A stretch of DNA of 64,000 nt from Cyathus striatus (Eukaryota > Basidiomycota > Agaricomycetes > Agaricales > Nidulariaceae): NCBI GenBank assembly GCA_025738555.1, contig JAOVFP010000006.1, forward strand, positions 930,001-994,000, in the 5' to 3' direction. This document shows, one piece after another, positions 11,263 through 22,203 of this stretch. Numbering within the stretch: the first letter of the stretch is position 1; each line of letters begins with the position of its first letter. A program made the translations under genes and the position numbers. The notes under the pieces are model-generated. The model was not told the DNA's origin and did no database searches. It was given only the letters and a program-made list of their open reading frames with translations.

Positions 11263-14200
11263 ATGTCGAACTCCACATCATCTGACTCCACCCCATCAAG
11301 CCTTTACTGCATCGAGCTTCTTCGAGAAGACAATTGGTTACCGTGGAAGCACCGTATTACGAGCATTTTGCATGACCGAAATCTCTTGAAATATGCCAAA
11401 GGTACCTTAAGCAAGCTGAAAGAGAAATCCTCAAAGGAAAGCTCATCAGATGAAGCGACTGAAAAGGTAAAGAAGGACAATGAGAAAGAGTTAGAGACAT
11501 GGATAGATGGCGACGTGTGAGCACAAACTCAAATAGAGCTTACCTTGAGTGACTCGCAGATGATACACATCGCGGGAGCCAAGACCGCTGCACAAATGTG
11601 GGCCCTGTTGAAGACAGTAAAGGAGCCGCGAGGTAAGATGGGCATAATCTCGGCACGTAGGCGTTTGTATCGCACTATAGCTGAAGAAGGAATGGATATT
11701 AGTACGCATATCACAGAGCTGAGAAGAATTCAGGAAGAATTACACTTACTTAATAGTTTGATAGAAGACGATGAATTCATGACGATATTAATCTCTTCAC
11801 TTCCAGAGTCTTGGGACCAGTTCACTACAGTATATCTAGGTGCAAACACTTCTGTGAGTAAGTCTAAGTCAGATGAAGTAAAATCAACAGAGGACAGTAC
11901 CACAAAAGAGAAGTTATGGTCTTTAACTTCCTTCGAGCTTATTTCCCTAATTCTTGAGGAAGATCGCCGTCGGAAGGAGAAGCTTGGCCAGAATGCGAAT
12001 GATATTGTGATGCAGGCTCAAATGTCGAAATTGAAGCTGCAGGACAAGTTGAAAATCGAATGCTATAATTGCCACAAGACAGGACATACTCGGGATGAGT
12101 GTTGGTCAAAAGGTGGCAGATCCGAAGGTAAAGGGCCATGTCGAAAAAAGCGGAAAGGCAGCAGTAGTGACCGTGCCAACCAGGCTGAATCGTTGGGAGC
12201 AAATACAGACCTAAAGGATGCAGCATATAATTGCAGTGAGTACAATTCTGATAAAAATTCGAAATTGGAGGACAGAACTTACCTTAACAATGGACAGTTT
12301 TCTAGTGACATATTGCGAGATACTTGGCTCGCAGATTCCGGAACAATGTCACATATTTGTAATGACCATAACACCTTCGTAACCTTTGAGCCGCTGATGT
12401 CGAAATCAATTAAAGGCATTGGCAATACATCCATTAAGGCCCTAGGACAAGGTACAGTTGAGTTAGAGTGTCAAATAGAAGGTAAAATCGTCACTAACCA
12501 CTTACAGAATGTATTGTATGCACCAAATGCGAACAATAACTTGCTTTCAGTTGGTAGACTTGATAGAGCAGGGTTTGGAAGTGTTCTAGGACAAGGAAAA
12601 ATCAGATTTATTGACCAATCTAATCATATTTTAGCAACAGGAACACTTACCGGACAGAATTTGTATGTTATGAATGCAAAAGCGAAGGTACAGGATGCCA
12701 GTGAGCAAGCTAACATAGCTGTAGCACCTGTAGACACTTGGAATTCACTTCATAAGAAGTATGGACACCTAGGGATTACAGGACTTGAGAAACTCGTTAG
12801 GAAAGGACTAGTTAATGGACTTACAATCGATCCGAACAGCCCACCATTTATTCAGTGTGAGTCTTGCATACAGGCAAAACAAAGCTGTCAGAAATACCCT
12901 AAGGAGGCCGAAAACCAATCTGATACACCCGGAGAACTCACTCACAGTGACATATGGGGACCAGCTCGTGTCCAGTCAGTTGGAGGTTCAGTATATTATA
13001 TATCATTCACGGATGATGCAACACGACGATGCACAGTGCTATTCATGAAGAAAAAGTCAGAAGCTTGCAATAAATTAATAGAATACCTTACTTACATTGA
13101 GAACAAGTTTGAGTACTGCCCGAAGACCCTCAGAGTCGATAATGGAGGCGAATATATCAATAAGAAAGTAAAACAGTGGTGCAGCATGAAAGGAATCGAG
13201 CTGCAAACCACAGCCCCCTACTCACTGTCACAGAATGGAGTAGCCGAACAATTTAACCGCACTTTAATTGAGTTAGCGAGAGCAATGCTTATCGAGAAGA
13301 ATTTACCTACCCCACTTTGGGCTGAAGCAGTTCGACATGCTGTGTATTTATGGAACCAGGCACCAACACGAGCACTTGAAGGGAAGACACCTGAGGAAGC
13401 TTGGAATAAAAGGAAGCCGGATGTTTCACATTTTAGAGAATTTGGGTGCGATGTATGGATACTACACCAAGGTGTTAAGCAATCAAAGCTAGCACCAAAA
13501 TCAACGAAACATACCTTTGTAGGATTTGAGGATGGACCCGGAGCCATTCGCTATTACGATTTGGAGACAAAGAGAGTTAAAGTATCGTGAAATTTCATAT
13601 TTTCCGAGGCCAAAGTTGAAATCGAGGCCGTTGAATTGCCCAGTATGCCTAGACTGAGGCTCGAGGGGGAGAACAGTGGTTACATCGATCCACAGTCTCC
13701 TAAATTATCTAAATTGGAAAATAAGCCTGAGTCAAAGGTAGACGTACCTGGTGCGAAGCCAGAGTACCATGGAGCTACTATTCTAGCTACACCTGAAGAA
13801 TCGAAGTCAGTACCTGTAGAATGGAGTCCAGAAGCCGAAGATAACTTACCAGACTTAAATCCTATTCCACCACGTCGATCTTCGAGACATACCACTGATC
13901 ATAACTATAGAAAGTTAGATAATCCGAATTCACGATTGCCAGCAGCCCCACGAAACAACAGACCAGCGAGCAGTACTCCAGATGAAGAAGAACACTCCAA
14001 CTATCTAGAAGATAACGAGATGTGTTATTTACTGTCAGAAAGGACTGAAATTGAAGAAATACCTCGAAATATTGTTGAGGCAAGGTCCTCAACCGAAGCA
14101 GACAAATGGGAGCAAGCTATAAATGAAGAATATGATACATTAGTGCAAAAGGGAACCTGGAGGCTAGAGGACTTACCAGCAGGAAGGAAAGCTGTTGGAT

Positions 14201-15644
14201 GCAGATGGGTGTTCACCAAGAAGGAAGATGGGAGATATAAAGCCAGGCTCGTTGCCAAAGGCTACTCCCAAGTCCCAGGCATGGACTATACTGAAACATT
14301 TGCCCCAGTAGTTCGTTTAGACTCCCTAAGATCGTTGTTAGCTATTGGAGCCATAAGGGACATGGAAATAGAACAACTAGATGTAAAGGGGCTTACCTAA
14401 ACGGAGATTTGCACGAAGAAATATACATGGCTCAGCCAGATGGATTCAACAACAAATCTGGGTGAGTTTGTTGATTACTGAAGACGTTGTATGGCCTAAA
14501 ACAATCTGGACACGAATGGAATCGAAAGTTAAACAGTGTGCTAACAGATGTCGGATTTAAACGATCCGAAGCGGACCATTGTGTGTACACAAGTGTGAAT
14601 GAGGGCCGACTATCAATGCTAGCGGTGTGGGTCGATGATATCATTCTATTGGCCGACGAAATGAGTGATTTAAACGAAGCAATAACTCACCTAAAGCATG
14701 CATTTGAAACCAAGCAGTTGGGAGAGCCCAAACTGCTTATAGGACTAGAAATCTCTCGAGACAGAGCAATTAAATCAATTTCTATTGGCCAGAATAGCTA
14801 TATAAACAGAGTCCTAAAGAAATATGGTATGGACAAAGCAAATCCTGTTGCAACACTGTTAGATCCTAATGTGATCTTGTCAAAAGAGTCTGCTACTCAC
14901 CTAAATCCAGAGACTGACTCAGACAACCCCAATTCCACCAATTCCATTGACGGACGACTTGTTCGAGGCTATGCGGAAGTCGTTGGAAGCTTGATGTACG
15001 CTGTGGTGAATACTAGACCAGACATAGCATACGCAGTGACGAAGTTAAGCAAGTTTAACGCGAGACCAGAGCCGACACATTGGACAGCGCTTAAGCATGT
15101 TCTTCGGTATCTTGCAGGAACATGTGATTACGTCATCACTTATCGCGCTGATCTGAGTGCAGAACAAAACATTTCATTTACTGTGTACTCCGATGCCGAC
15201 TACACATCAGATATTGACGACTGTAAGTCCATTTCCGGGTACGCCATTATGCTGGGTGGTGCAGCAATTGCTTGGAGTTCCAAGAAGCAAACCACCGTTG
15301 CGCTATCTTCAACCGAAGCCGAATATAGCGCTGTCGCACACACAACTCGACAAGTTATTTGGCTCTGAAATTTATTTCAAGACTTATACCATCGACAAGT
15401 CAAGCCAACAATGTTATATTGCGACAATAAATCCATGATCGCGCTCACTCAAGATCCTCAATTTCACACGTGATCCAAACATTTTGATGTTCAAAATCAT
15501 TTTGTAAGGGAAAAAGTCGAAAATTCTATTATTGAATTATTCTATTGTCCTACTGACAAGATGACGGCTGACATCTTTACTAAGGCACTAGCTAAACCGA
15601 AGCATGAAAAGTTTAGGCAAGCCTTAGGCCTACTTCCGGCTTGA
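11263..15644 (+). pseudogene. Copia gag-pol polyprotein, interrupted by six TGA codons and one frameshift
   Basis: Start ATG at 11263; the natural end is TGA at 15642-15644, just before the purine tract. Domains in order: Gag (11263-12060, with Trp-Lys-His-Arg near its start), zinc knuckle C-Y-N-C-x4-H-x4-C (12061-12102), protease Asp-Ser-Gly (12334-12342), integrase zinc-binding His/Cys region and core (His-Ser-Asp-Ile-Trp-Gly; Val-Asp-Asn-Gly-Gly-Glu; Asn-Gly-Val-Ala-Glu-Gln), RT (Trp-Val-Phe-Thr-Lys-Lys; Val-Asp-Asp-Ile-Ile), RNase H (Ser-Thr-Glu-Ala-Glu-Tyr; Tyr-Cys-Asp-Asn-Lys-Ser). Premature TGA at 11518, 13588, 14463, 14472, 15366 and 15471, most fitting CGA (Arg) in the family. A one-base loss in a G run near 14390 shifts the frame. 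No TAA or TAG stop occurs in the frame. Confidence 0.93.
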
Positions 15645-15651
15645 GGGGGAG
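15641..15651 (+). promoter_or_regulatory. Copia polypurine tract
   Basis: TTGAGGGGGAG directly precedes the 3' LTR; this is the usual plus-strand primer position, and it overlaps the end of the pol stop codon. Confidence 0.85.
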
Positions 15652-15919
15652 TGTTGTGCTGATGCAAGCCAGAAATGGCATGAATGTCTGATGACATTCG
15701 AGAACGCCAAGTTCACCAAGAACGAGAACATTGTAGAATACATCATGTAGAACTATGTAGAATGTTGTAGATATATTAACTAGTATAAAATTACAACGAA
15801 ATTGTATGTACAATAAGAGTGAATCTATTCCCCCTTTCCTTACTCCTAATTGTGTGATCCTAAGTCATAGTTACCTGTGCACCTTGGTAAGTACTATTTA
15901 TTTAGATACTATCACAATA
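15652..15919 (+). repeat. Copia 3' LTR
   Basis: Same length as the 5' LTR and 263 of 268 bases identical. Followed by the TSD AAACT and the resumed Gypsy-1 integrase frame. Confidence 0.95.
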
Positions 15920-16668
15920 AAACTGAACACATGAACCAAGAAATAGAAATCTATCTCAGATGTGTCTGTGCCATGAGACAATATGACTGGAACAAGTACC
16001 TTTCTTCTGCTGAATTTGCCATCAACTCCAGATACCACTCCATTATGAAGAACTCCCCCTTCTACTTCATCATGAGATATGACCTCATCACACTTCCAGA
16101 AGTCTTCTCCCAATCAAAGATTTTAGAAGTCCAAGAACATATCAAGGCATTACACCAACTCAGGAAAGAAGCACAAGTACTACACAAACTTGCATGACAG
16201 CAAATAATGCTCTGGAATAAAAAAGATCTCTGACCACTCAAAGAAGGACAACTTGTGTAGCTAGAATCAACCAACCTCAAAATAGTCTACCCTACTAAAA
16301 AGTTCACCCCTTGAAGAGAAGGACCATTCCTGATCAAACAAATCTGATCAAAACTTGTGTATGAACTCCAATTACCAAAATGCTGGGGTCAAATCCACCT
16401 CATATTCTACCAATCTCTTCTAATGCCCTACATTGAGAATAATACCTATGGACCCAACTACTTGAAACCACCCCCAGATCTTATCAATGATCAAGAAGAA
16501 TGAGAAGTTGAAGTGATCAAAGCACACAAGAAGCAAAAGAAGGGCACAATTTTCCTAATCTCCTGGAAAGGTTACCCTTCCTCTACTGATGAATGGGTAA
16601 ATGAAGATGCCTTGGAAAAAACTGAAGACCTCCTTAAAACCTATAAAAAGAAAGTCAAAATACTCTGA
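15920..16668 (+). pseudogene. Gypsy-1 integrase C-terminal part and chromodomain
   Basis: Continues integrase after the Copia insertion: Thr-Glu-His-Met-Asn-Gln-Glu, then Ala-Glu-Phe-Ala-Ile-Asn-Ser near 16009. After TGA and TAG stops (16195-16320) the frame resumes and ends in a chromodomain: Glu-Val-Glu-Val-Ile near 16505, Ile-Ser-Trp-Lys-Gly-Tyr-Pro near 16557, Asp-Glu-Trp-Val-Asn-Glu near 16588. Such domains direct integration to marked chromatin. The TGA at 16666-16668 is probably the natural end. Confidence 0.85.
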
Positions 16669-16716
16669 GGTAACCAGAAACCAGCTTTCTAAACAACATC
16701 TCAACTCTCCTATAAC

Positions 16717-17454
16717 ATGCCTTCTACCACTGCCAACACTTCTGCTAATATTACTACCTCACCCACCAACCTCCACATCAAAATTCCTGACACCACCACT
16801 GCCAATCAACCTGCCCAAGACTTCCACACTGGCCTACACCACTTCAACTGGCCAGGCTCCCTCTTCAAGATGCCAACCCACCTCTGCCACCCCCACAAAA
16901 TTCATCTTGCCAAAGCCCTCTGGTGTACTAGAAATGTCCCACTTCAAATGATCACCTTCCTCCAGTACATTGCCCCACCTGGAATCTCTCACATTTTTGT
17001 ACAGCTGTTTACCCTTGCCATAGATTGTTTTGCCTGCATTGCCTCTAGTACTAACCCTGACTCATCCATTCCAAAATATAACCTCAAACACATCACTGAC
17101 CTCTTCATTCAACTCTGCCTATTTGACTACACCCAACTCATTTACCTTCCCAATGGTTTCTGTGGCACCACCCACTGACACTCCCCCAACTGCATGAGCA
17201 TCAAAGCCCTCTGTATTCCTCCCCTCAACAAAAGTTGTTACTTATCTCACACCCACCAACACATTGGATATGCACCAGTCAGGCAGACAACCCCTGAGCC
17301 TAACACCAATGAATTACCCTCCTCCTCCCCTCTACCACTTCTTACTCCCATGACCCCCCCATTGCATAATCCACCCTGCCAACCTATGCCAGTTATTCCA
17401 GGAACTACTGGACACTCAACACATGTGAACAACAGCCATGATCAGGAAAACTAA
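16717..17454 (+). pseudogene. Gypsy-1 extra 3' ORF of unknown function
   Basis: An open frame of ~245 codons between pol and the purine tract, broken by a single TGA near 17176. It is Thr/Pro/His-rich at both ends with a more hydrophobic middle (16930-17140). No envelope features (no signal peptide or furin-like site seen) and no known domain. It lies in the position of the extra ORFs of Gypsy-2 and Gypsy-3. Sequence similarity among the three is not obvious by eye. Confidence 0.5.
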
Positions 17455-17620
17455 CACACTCAACACACCAACTACAATGTACATGGGGAATGCATGGCCT
17501 CATTACATTATCAATGCCTAGAATGTTCAACAAGCAGATGTAGATCTCACACATGCTAAAGCTGAAGCAAGAGCCAAAGAAACTGCTGTCTAGTAGATCA
17601 AATATGGATGTTTGATGTTA

Positions 17621-17632
17621 CAAAGGAGGTAA
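17621..17632 (+). promoter_or_regulatory. Gypsy-1 polypurine tract
   Basis: CAAAGGAGGTAA directly before the TG of the LTR. Gypsy-2 has the similar AATCAGGGGTAA in the same place. Confidence 0.7.
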
Positions 17633-18228
17633 TGTTACACTTTTCTCTTATCAACCCTGCCAGACTCCTTTATTTTCACATGACCATCTATTTATAGTAC
17701 TGATACATGTTTCATCTTCATCACCCCTTACCCCTGACTCCTTACCCCTTGCTGATACCCACCACCCTGATTTGTCATACTACTGGCATGGACCTTGCTT
17801 ACTGATACATTTCATCTTATATTGTACACATTTCACTTCTTCTTTTAGACTTCTGTCAAGTCATGACAAGTCATGGACCTATTTATAGATAGCATAGCCT
17901 TCTGTGAACAGACCATGCTTCTTTTGTATAAATAGCTCATGTATTCCAATCAAGCTTCTTCAGCTTGATCTAAGTTTAGCTATCATCCAATATAGCTAGT
18001 CTCTCCTCTCTACCTCCACTTGCCTAGAACACTGCTACTTCTTTTGCTTCTCAAGTGCTTATATGAGAATGCTGTCAAGTCCATTAGTGTGCAACTCCAC
18101 ATTGTAACTGTTTAGACTTCAACTTTGTCATATGACTTACAAGTGTAGTGACAAGTCATGTGATTAGAATATCATGAGATCAGACATCACATTATCAAGA
18201 CATTATGAAACCAGCTTGGATTGTAACA
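17633..18228 (+). repeat. Gypsy-1 3' LTR
   Basis: 596 bp, begins TGTTACA and ends TTGTAACA. A TATA-like GTATAAATAG near 17918 is followed about 25 nt later by CAAGCTTCTTCAGCTTG, a motif like the self-primer candidate of Gypsy-2. The element's 5' end is missing, so no partner LTR or TSD can be compared. Confidence 0.75.
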
Positions 18229-18842
18229 ATATGAGAATGGCCTGCATTAGAATATGGATGTAAGTGCCTGTTACCCATAAAACTAGAGGGAATGGACTCT
18301 AATCACCTCAGACAGGCCTAAATTAGGTTCATGTAAATATGGTACATCCTGATTTTTGTAACAATTAGAATAGGCCATAAAATATGTAATACACCAGATG
18401 CATTAGAAAATTCTAAATTGGGTAATAAATCTGCTTATTGTTCCAATTGTTTCATGCCAAATTTACCTGTGCAATGTGAACTGAGCCTCTGAAAAATAGA
18501 TAGATTGGCCTAGAACAGATGGGGTTACAGATCTGATTGTAAATATCTTGCATGGATCAATTGGTTATCATATTCTTGCACATATTCAAGATTTGCTCAC
18601 ACATCAGTCAGATAACATATTTTAATAAATATTCTAACTGTTAAGTAAATTGAGCTGTACCATATTTACAGCAATCTGATCCACCCATGTCTGAGGTGAA
18701 TGAAACATTTTAAGTGATATGTGTATAATTGGCATTTGTACCAGTGCCAAATATTGGGCAGCCAGAATATTCCATTCATGCTCATTTATAAGCATGAGTT
18801 GAGCATCCATTTTCCAGGTCTGAGTGTGAAGTATAATATTTT
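18229..18842. other. Unassigned sequence left of the LINE
   Basis: AT-rich, no motif and no coding frame recognised. Together with 27597 onward it forms the target locus into which the LINE inserted. Confidence 0.5.
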
Positions 18843-19511
18843 AAGTGTAAAGGAATTAGGGGGCTCCTTTGACCTGAACCGCCATCATCTGGGTTTTTTC
18901 CCACGGTTTCACACAGGTCAGGATTCGGGTTGATAACGTCCTTGACGCCATTGAGGAGCCGAATGACGTGCTCATCCCTTAGGCTTACTACTGCCCCCTA
19001 AATAAAACCACAAGCAGTTCCCATGTACATTCCACGTCGTGTCTTTCCACCCCAACTGTGGCATGCTATAAGACCTAGAAATTCCTAGCTGAACCACATC
19101 AATGATATAAGCACCCTCGAAGATACCCCCCCCACCCATGCCCATTGCTCATCGCACTTCATCCCTCACCCCCACCCTTGCTCCAACCTCCTACTTCGTC
19201 TCTGTGCTGCTCTCTCTCCCAGAGATGAAGACTCAACTGCTACATACACAATCTCCTCATGCCCACTGGTAACCGAAGACAAAGGGAAACTAGTGCTCTC
19301 AACCATCCAATGCAAATGACACAATATTACACACCAACTCACCTCCCTCCCTGTCCCCCAAAGATCCTTTGACCAGCCGAAGACAAAGGAAACTGCCATA
19401 GCCTCCCCAGGTACTGCTGATATAAAAAACCAGTCTACATCTCTCCTCGCTCCTCCCCCCCCCCAACCTCAATACTACCAATACCTTGCAATATGCATTT
19501 ACATACCAACA

Positions 19512-21610
19512 ATGTCCTCCCCCTCCAATTATAACTCGTTCTCGCCTCTCACCCCTCTAGAGAATGACACCTCTGAACCCTATACCACCTCTACCTCTCC
19601 CAACCCTGCCCCTCCTGGAGCACCTGCGCTTCCCCCCATCCCTCCCCCCACCCTCCCCCCACCTATGAGTGATTCCACTGCGCAGTACTTCCACAACTTC
19701 CCCAGCCTCTCTGCCTTACTCACAAGAACTTCTCCACCCCCCATTGCACCACCCAAAGGGAAGAACCACATGACGCTGAAACAATACGCTGCAACCAAGG
19801 GTAACTCTATACAATATCATTCTACACCCACCCTAACATGTCCACCTACAGGTGGGAAGAGGAAGGATCCTCCAGTAGAAGCTTCCTCCTCTACGGCACA
19901 TGCCTCCAAGAGATCAGCCGCCTGCAACCTCACCATGGATCCACAAGGCATGGTCATTGATACACCAGTACCGATACCAGTCATTCCCCCCCCTGCCGAT
20001 CCTGCCTCCCAGGCCACTGACCCATCAACCTCCACCGCATCCACACCTGCTCCTGCCAACCAAGGCGCAGTTAATTCTCCCCCCACTGCTCCAATCCAGA
20101 ATGCCCAACCTCCATCCACCTCTGCTCCCAATCCTATTATCCCCCCTTCCACCACCTCTGTTCCCACTGATCCCACTCTCATTACGCCAACGCAGTCGAC
20201 AAATGTGCCCACTGGGTCCACTACCTCCACCTCTAATCAATCCACTCCGACTCAGATGGACAGCAACCCCCCAACAACCATAATATCCCAGACCAGCATC
20301 TTAACCCCACACCTGGTCTGACCGCCCCTCCCCCTCCTGTAGGTCAAGCTGCTCCCAATCGAGCTAGGGCTCCTACACGCATCCCAGCCACTATCTATAT
20401 CTCGACCACTGAACCATTGCCTCGCCAAGAACCCCCTCCCACCCCCCTTCCCCCCCCTACTCAACCCACAGCCATCCCAGAGATCTGAGGAATGGATGCA
20501 AAACATCTTTTCGACTTCATAAATGCGATCTCACTCACACTTTGGGCCCCTCACCGGAATGGCCCCCATATCTGGATCACTATCTCGGATGACAAGGCAA
20601 CAAACAATAACCAGTTTGCCTTGAACAAGATGGACTTCATCGACGATGCCCTCAAATCTGTCTCCCCCACTGGAACATGCTTCACCATCATTCCAGCGGA
20701 ATTGCAAGTTGACCCAAAACTCAAACTCCGCACCCCCCACCCAATTCTAGTCTCTGGTATGAACAGCGAAGTCATGGAGGATCTCATTGCTAGGAAATTC
20801 ATCAGCACTGAAACAGGCTCATTATTCATCCTTCCACCTGACCTCCCCATCAGCACATTCATCATGCACATAGAAATCAGGGGACGTGAAAACATCAGAG
20901 CTGAAGTCATCGACACTGTCCGCCACACCCTCCAGAACTCGGCTGAAATCTGTGACTTTGTTACCAACCATGCTGACCACCCTGGCCTAGCTAACATCCC
21001 ACAGTTGAATTATTTTGACTTCATTCTGTCTTCAATTCGTGTTGAGTTCTTTGAGATGACTGATGACAAGTTACAGACCCAAGTGTACTGGCAGATCCAC
21101 ATCCACCCAGTCACTGCCAATGCCCAATTACATTGGGAAGTTTTCATTAAAGAAGCTCATGCACTTTCATATGTTGGCTCAACCTGGTTTGGCAAAGTCC
21201 ACACCAATGACCTCTCTCTGCGCTGTGGCAAATGTAAGAGCCTTGATCACCCCACTCACCTCTGCAAATTCCCCAAGGTCCCCAGGTTTAACCCTAAGCC
21301 AGCTTTCATCTACAACCCCAACTTATGCAACAAACAACTACAACAAGATCATATGAACATCCAGGACTCCTCCCCCTCTTCCAGCCCCTCTATCTTGCAC
21401 TATGCCAGACACCCCTTCCCTCATGATCTACCTGGTGTCTCTGGAGACTACCAGCCACCCTACAATGACAGGAACGACTCTCGCAGGTGGGGAGAACCAT
21501 CATATTGAAGGAACTTTCGCTCTGGCAACCGTAACAACGACAATCATGACTGCTTGCACAACAACAACTTTGAGGGCAGGGGACACAACCGCAGGAATGA
21601 TTTCTACTAA
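19512..21610 (+). pseudogene. LINE ORF1 (RNA-binding protein)
   Basis: The first part (19512-20265) is a Pro/Ser/Thr-rich low-complexity domain. A frame change at the C run near 20265-20275 moves to the second part, which has one in-frame TGA (20486), a conserved-looking region (20492-21220) and a CCHC zinc knuckle C-G-K-C-x4-H-x4-C at 21224-21265. A second TGA is at 21506; the frame then ends at TAA 21608-21610, probably the real stop. In LINEs this protein coats the element RNA and chaperones nucleic acids. Confidence 0.8.
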
Positions 21611-22203
21611 CTATTTACCCTCACTGCACATGACATCTTTCCTACCTCCCCTCCAACTCGTAACCCAGTCACATCACACTACCTCCCATTATGCTCACTT
21701 ACCTTCTATGCCTCTTATGCACATTATGTAACACATGTACTCCTATGGACCTTATATACTCTGAACACGACTACTTGTTATGCATTATGTGTTATCTCTC
21801 CTCTGTCCCTTCCAGCCAACAGAACACTTCAAGTGAACTAACTAGGAAGCTCATGCATGTCATCTAGTGTACAATCAAGAGGTGATGCCCAAATCTACTG
21901 ACTCCATGGAGGACAGGAAAGCATCGCACCTCTGATATACTAAAGTATATCACCAACGGCAGCCTATTTAGGCCTAGACGTGCCATGCCAAGAGGCTGAA
22001 GTCGTAAACGCCAGTCGTGATTTCCTAGGATCAATGACCAGCAACTTCGACATAGTCTGCCAGTGGAAGTCCTGGTAAATGGATTCCATCCCCACCACTA
22101 TAGCTGTACAGATGTGGGTACTATATCAGCTACTACAAGCCCTCACACAAATCACCCCCCCAACAATACGGTTCTTAATACAGGTCATGGTTCCAGCCTT
22201 CAC
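21611..22203 (+). other. LINE inter-ORF spacer
   Basis: Between the ORF1 stop and the first ATG of ORF2. The ORF2 frame is already open from 22063 without an ATG, so translation could start by reinitiation or the start may have been lost. Confidence 0.5.

Larger units (their letters stand above)
10912..15919 (+). mobile_element. Complete-length Ty1/Copia element (TSD AAACT)
   Basis: Two 268-bp LTRs (10912-11179 and 15652-15919), a primer-binding site right after the first, a purine tract right before the second, and one gag-pol region between. AAACT flanks it at 10907-10911 and 15920-15924 and interrupts the Gypsy-1 integrase codons. LTRs differ at five positions, all at former CpG. It is the youngest or among the youngest insertions in Gypsy-1, and keeps far more CpG than its surroundings. 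Six premature TGA codons and one 1-nt deletion make this copy non-functional. Confidence 0.95.
683..18228 (+). mobile_element. Gypsy-1: decayed chromodomain Ty3/Gypsy element, host of nested insertions
   Basis: Scattered segments in the same orientation make one broken element: gag and protease (683-2565), part of RT, RNase H and integrase (5902-7767), a short integrase piece (10881-10911), integrase C-terminus plus chromodomain (15920-16668), a 3' extra ORF (16717-17454), a purine tract (17621-17632) and a 3' LTR (17633-18228). The integrase reading frame resumes exactly across the Copia insertion: the Gln-Thr-Asp-Gly stretch before it continues as Thr-Glu after it. The RT finger region is missing; palm sequence follows directly on an acidic linker. 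No 5' LTR was found. All parts are CpG-poor and full of stops, so it is not autonomous. Confidence 0.8.

Noticed and set aside
19512..20321. Host proline-rich protein
   Set aside because: It is the N-terminal part of LINE ORF1: it lies inside the TSD-bounded element and continues after a frameshift into the zinc-knuckle part.
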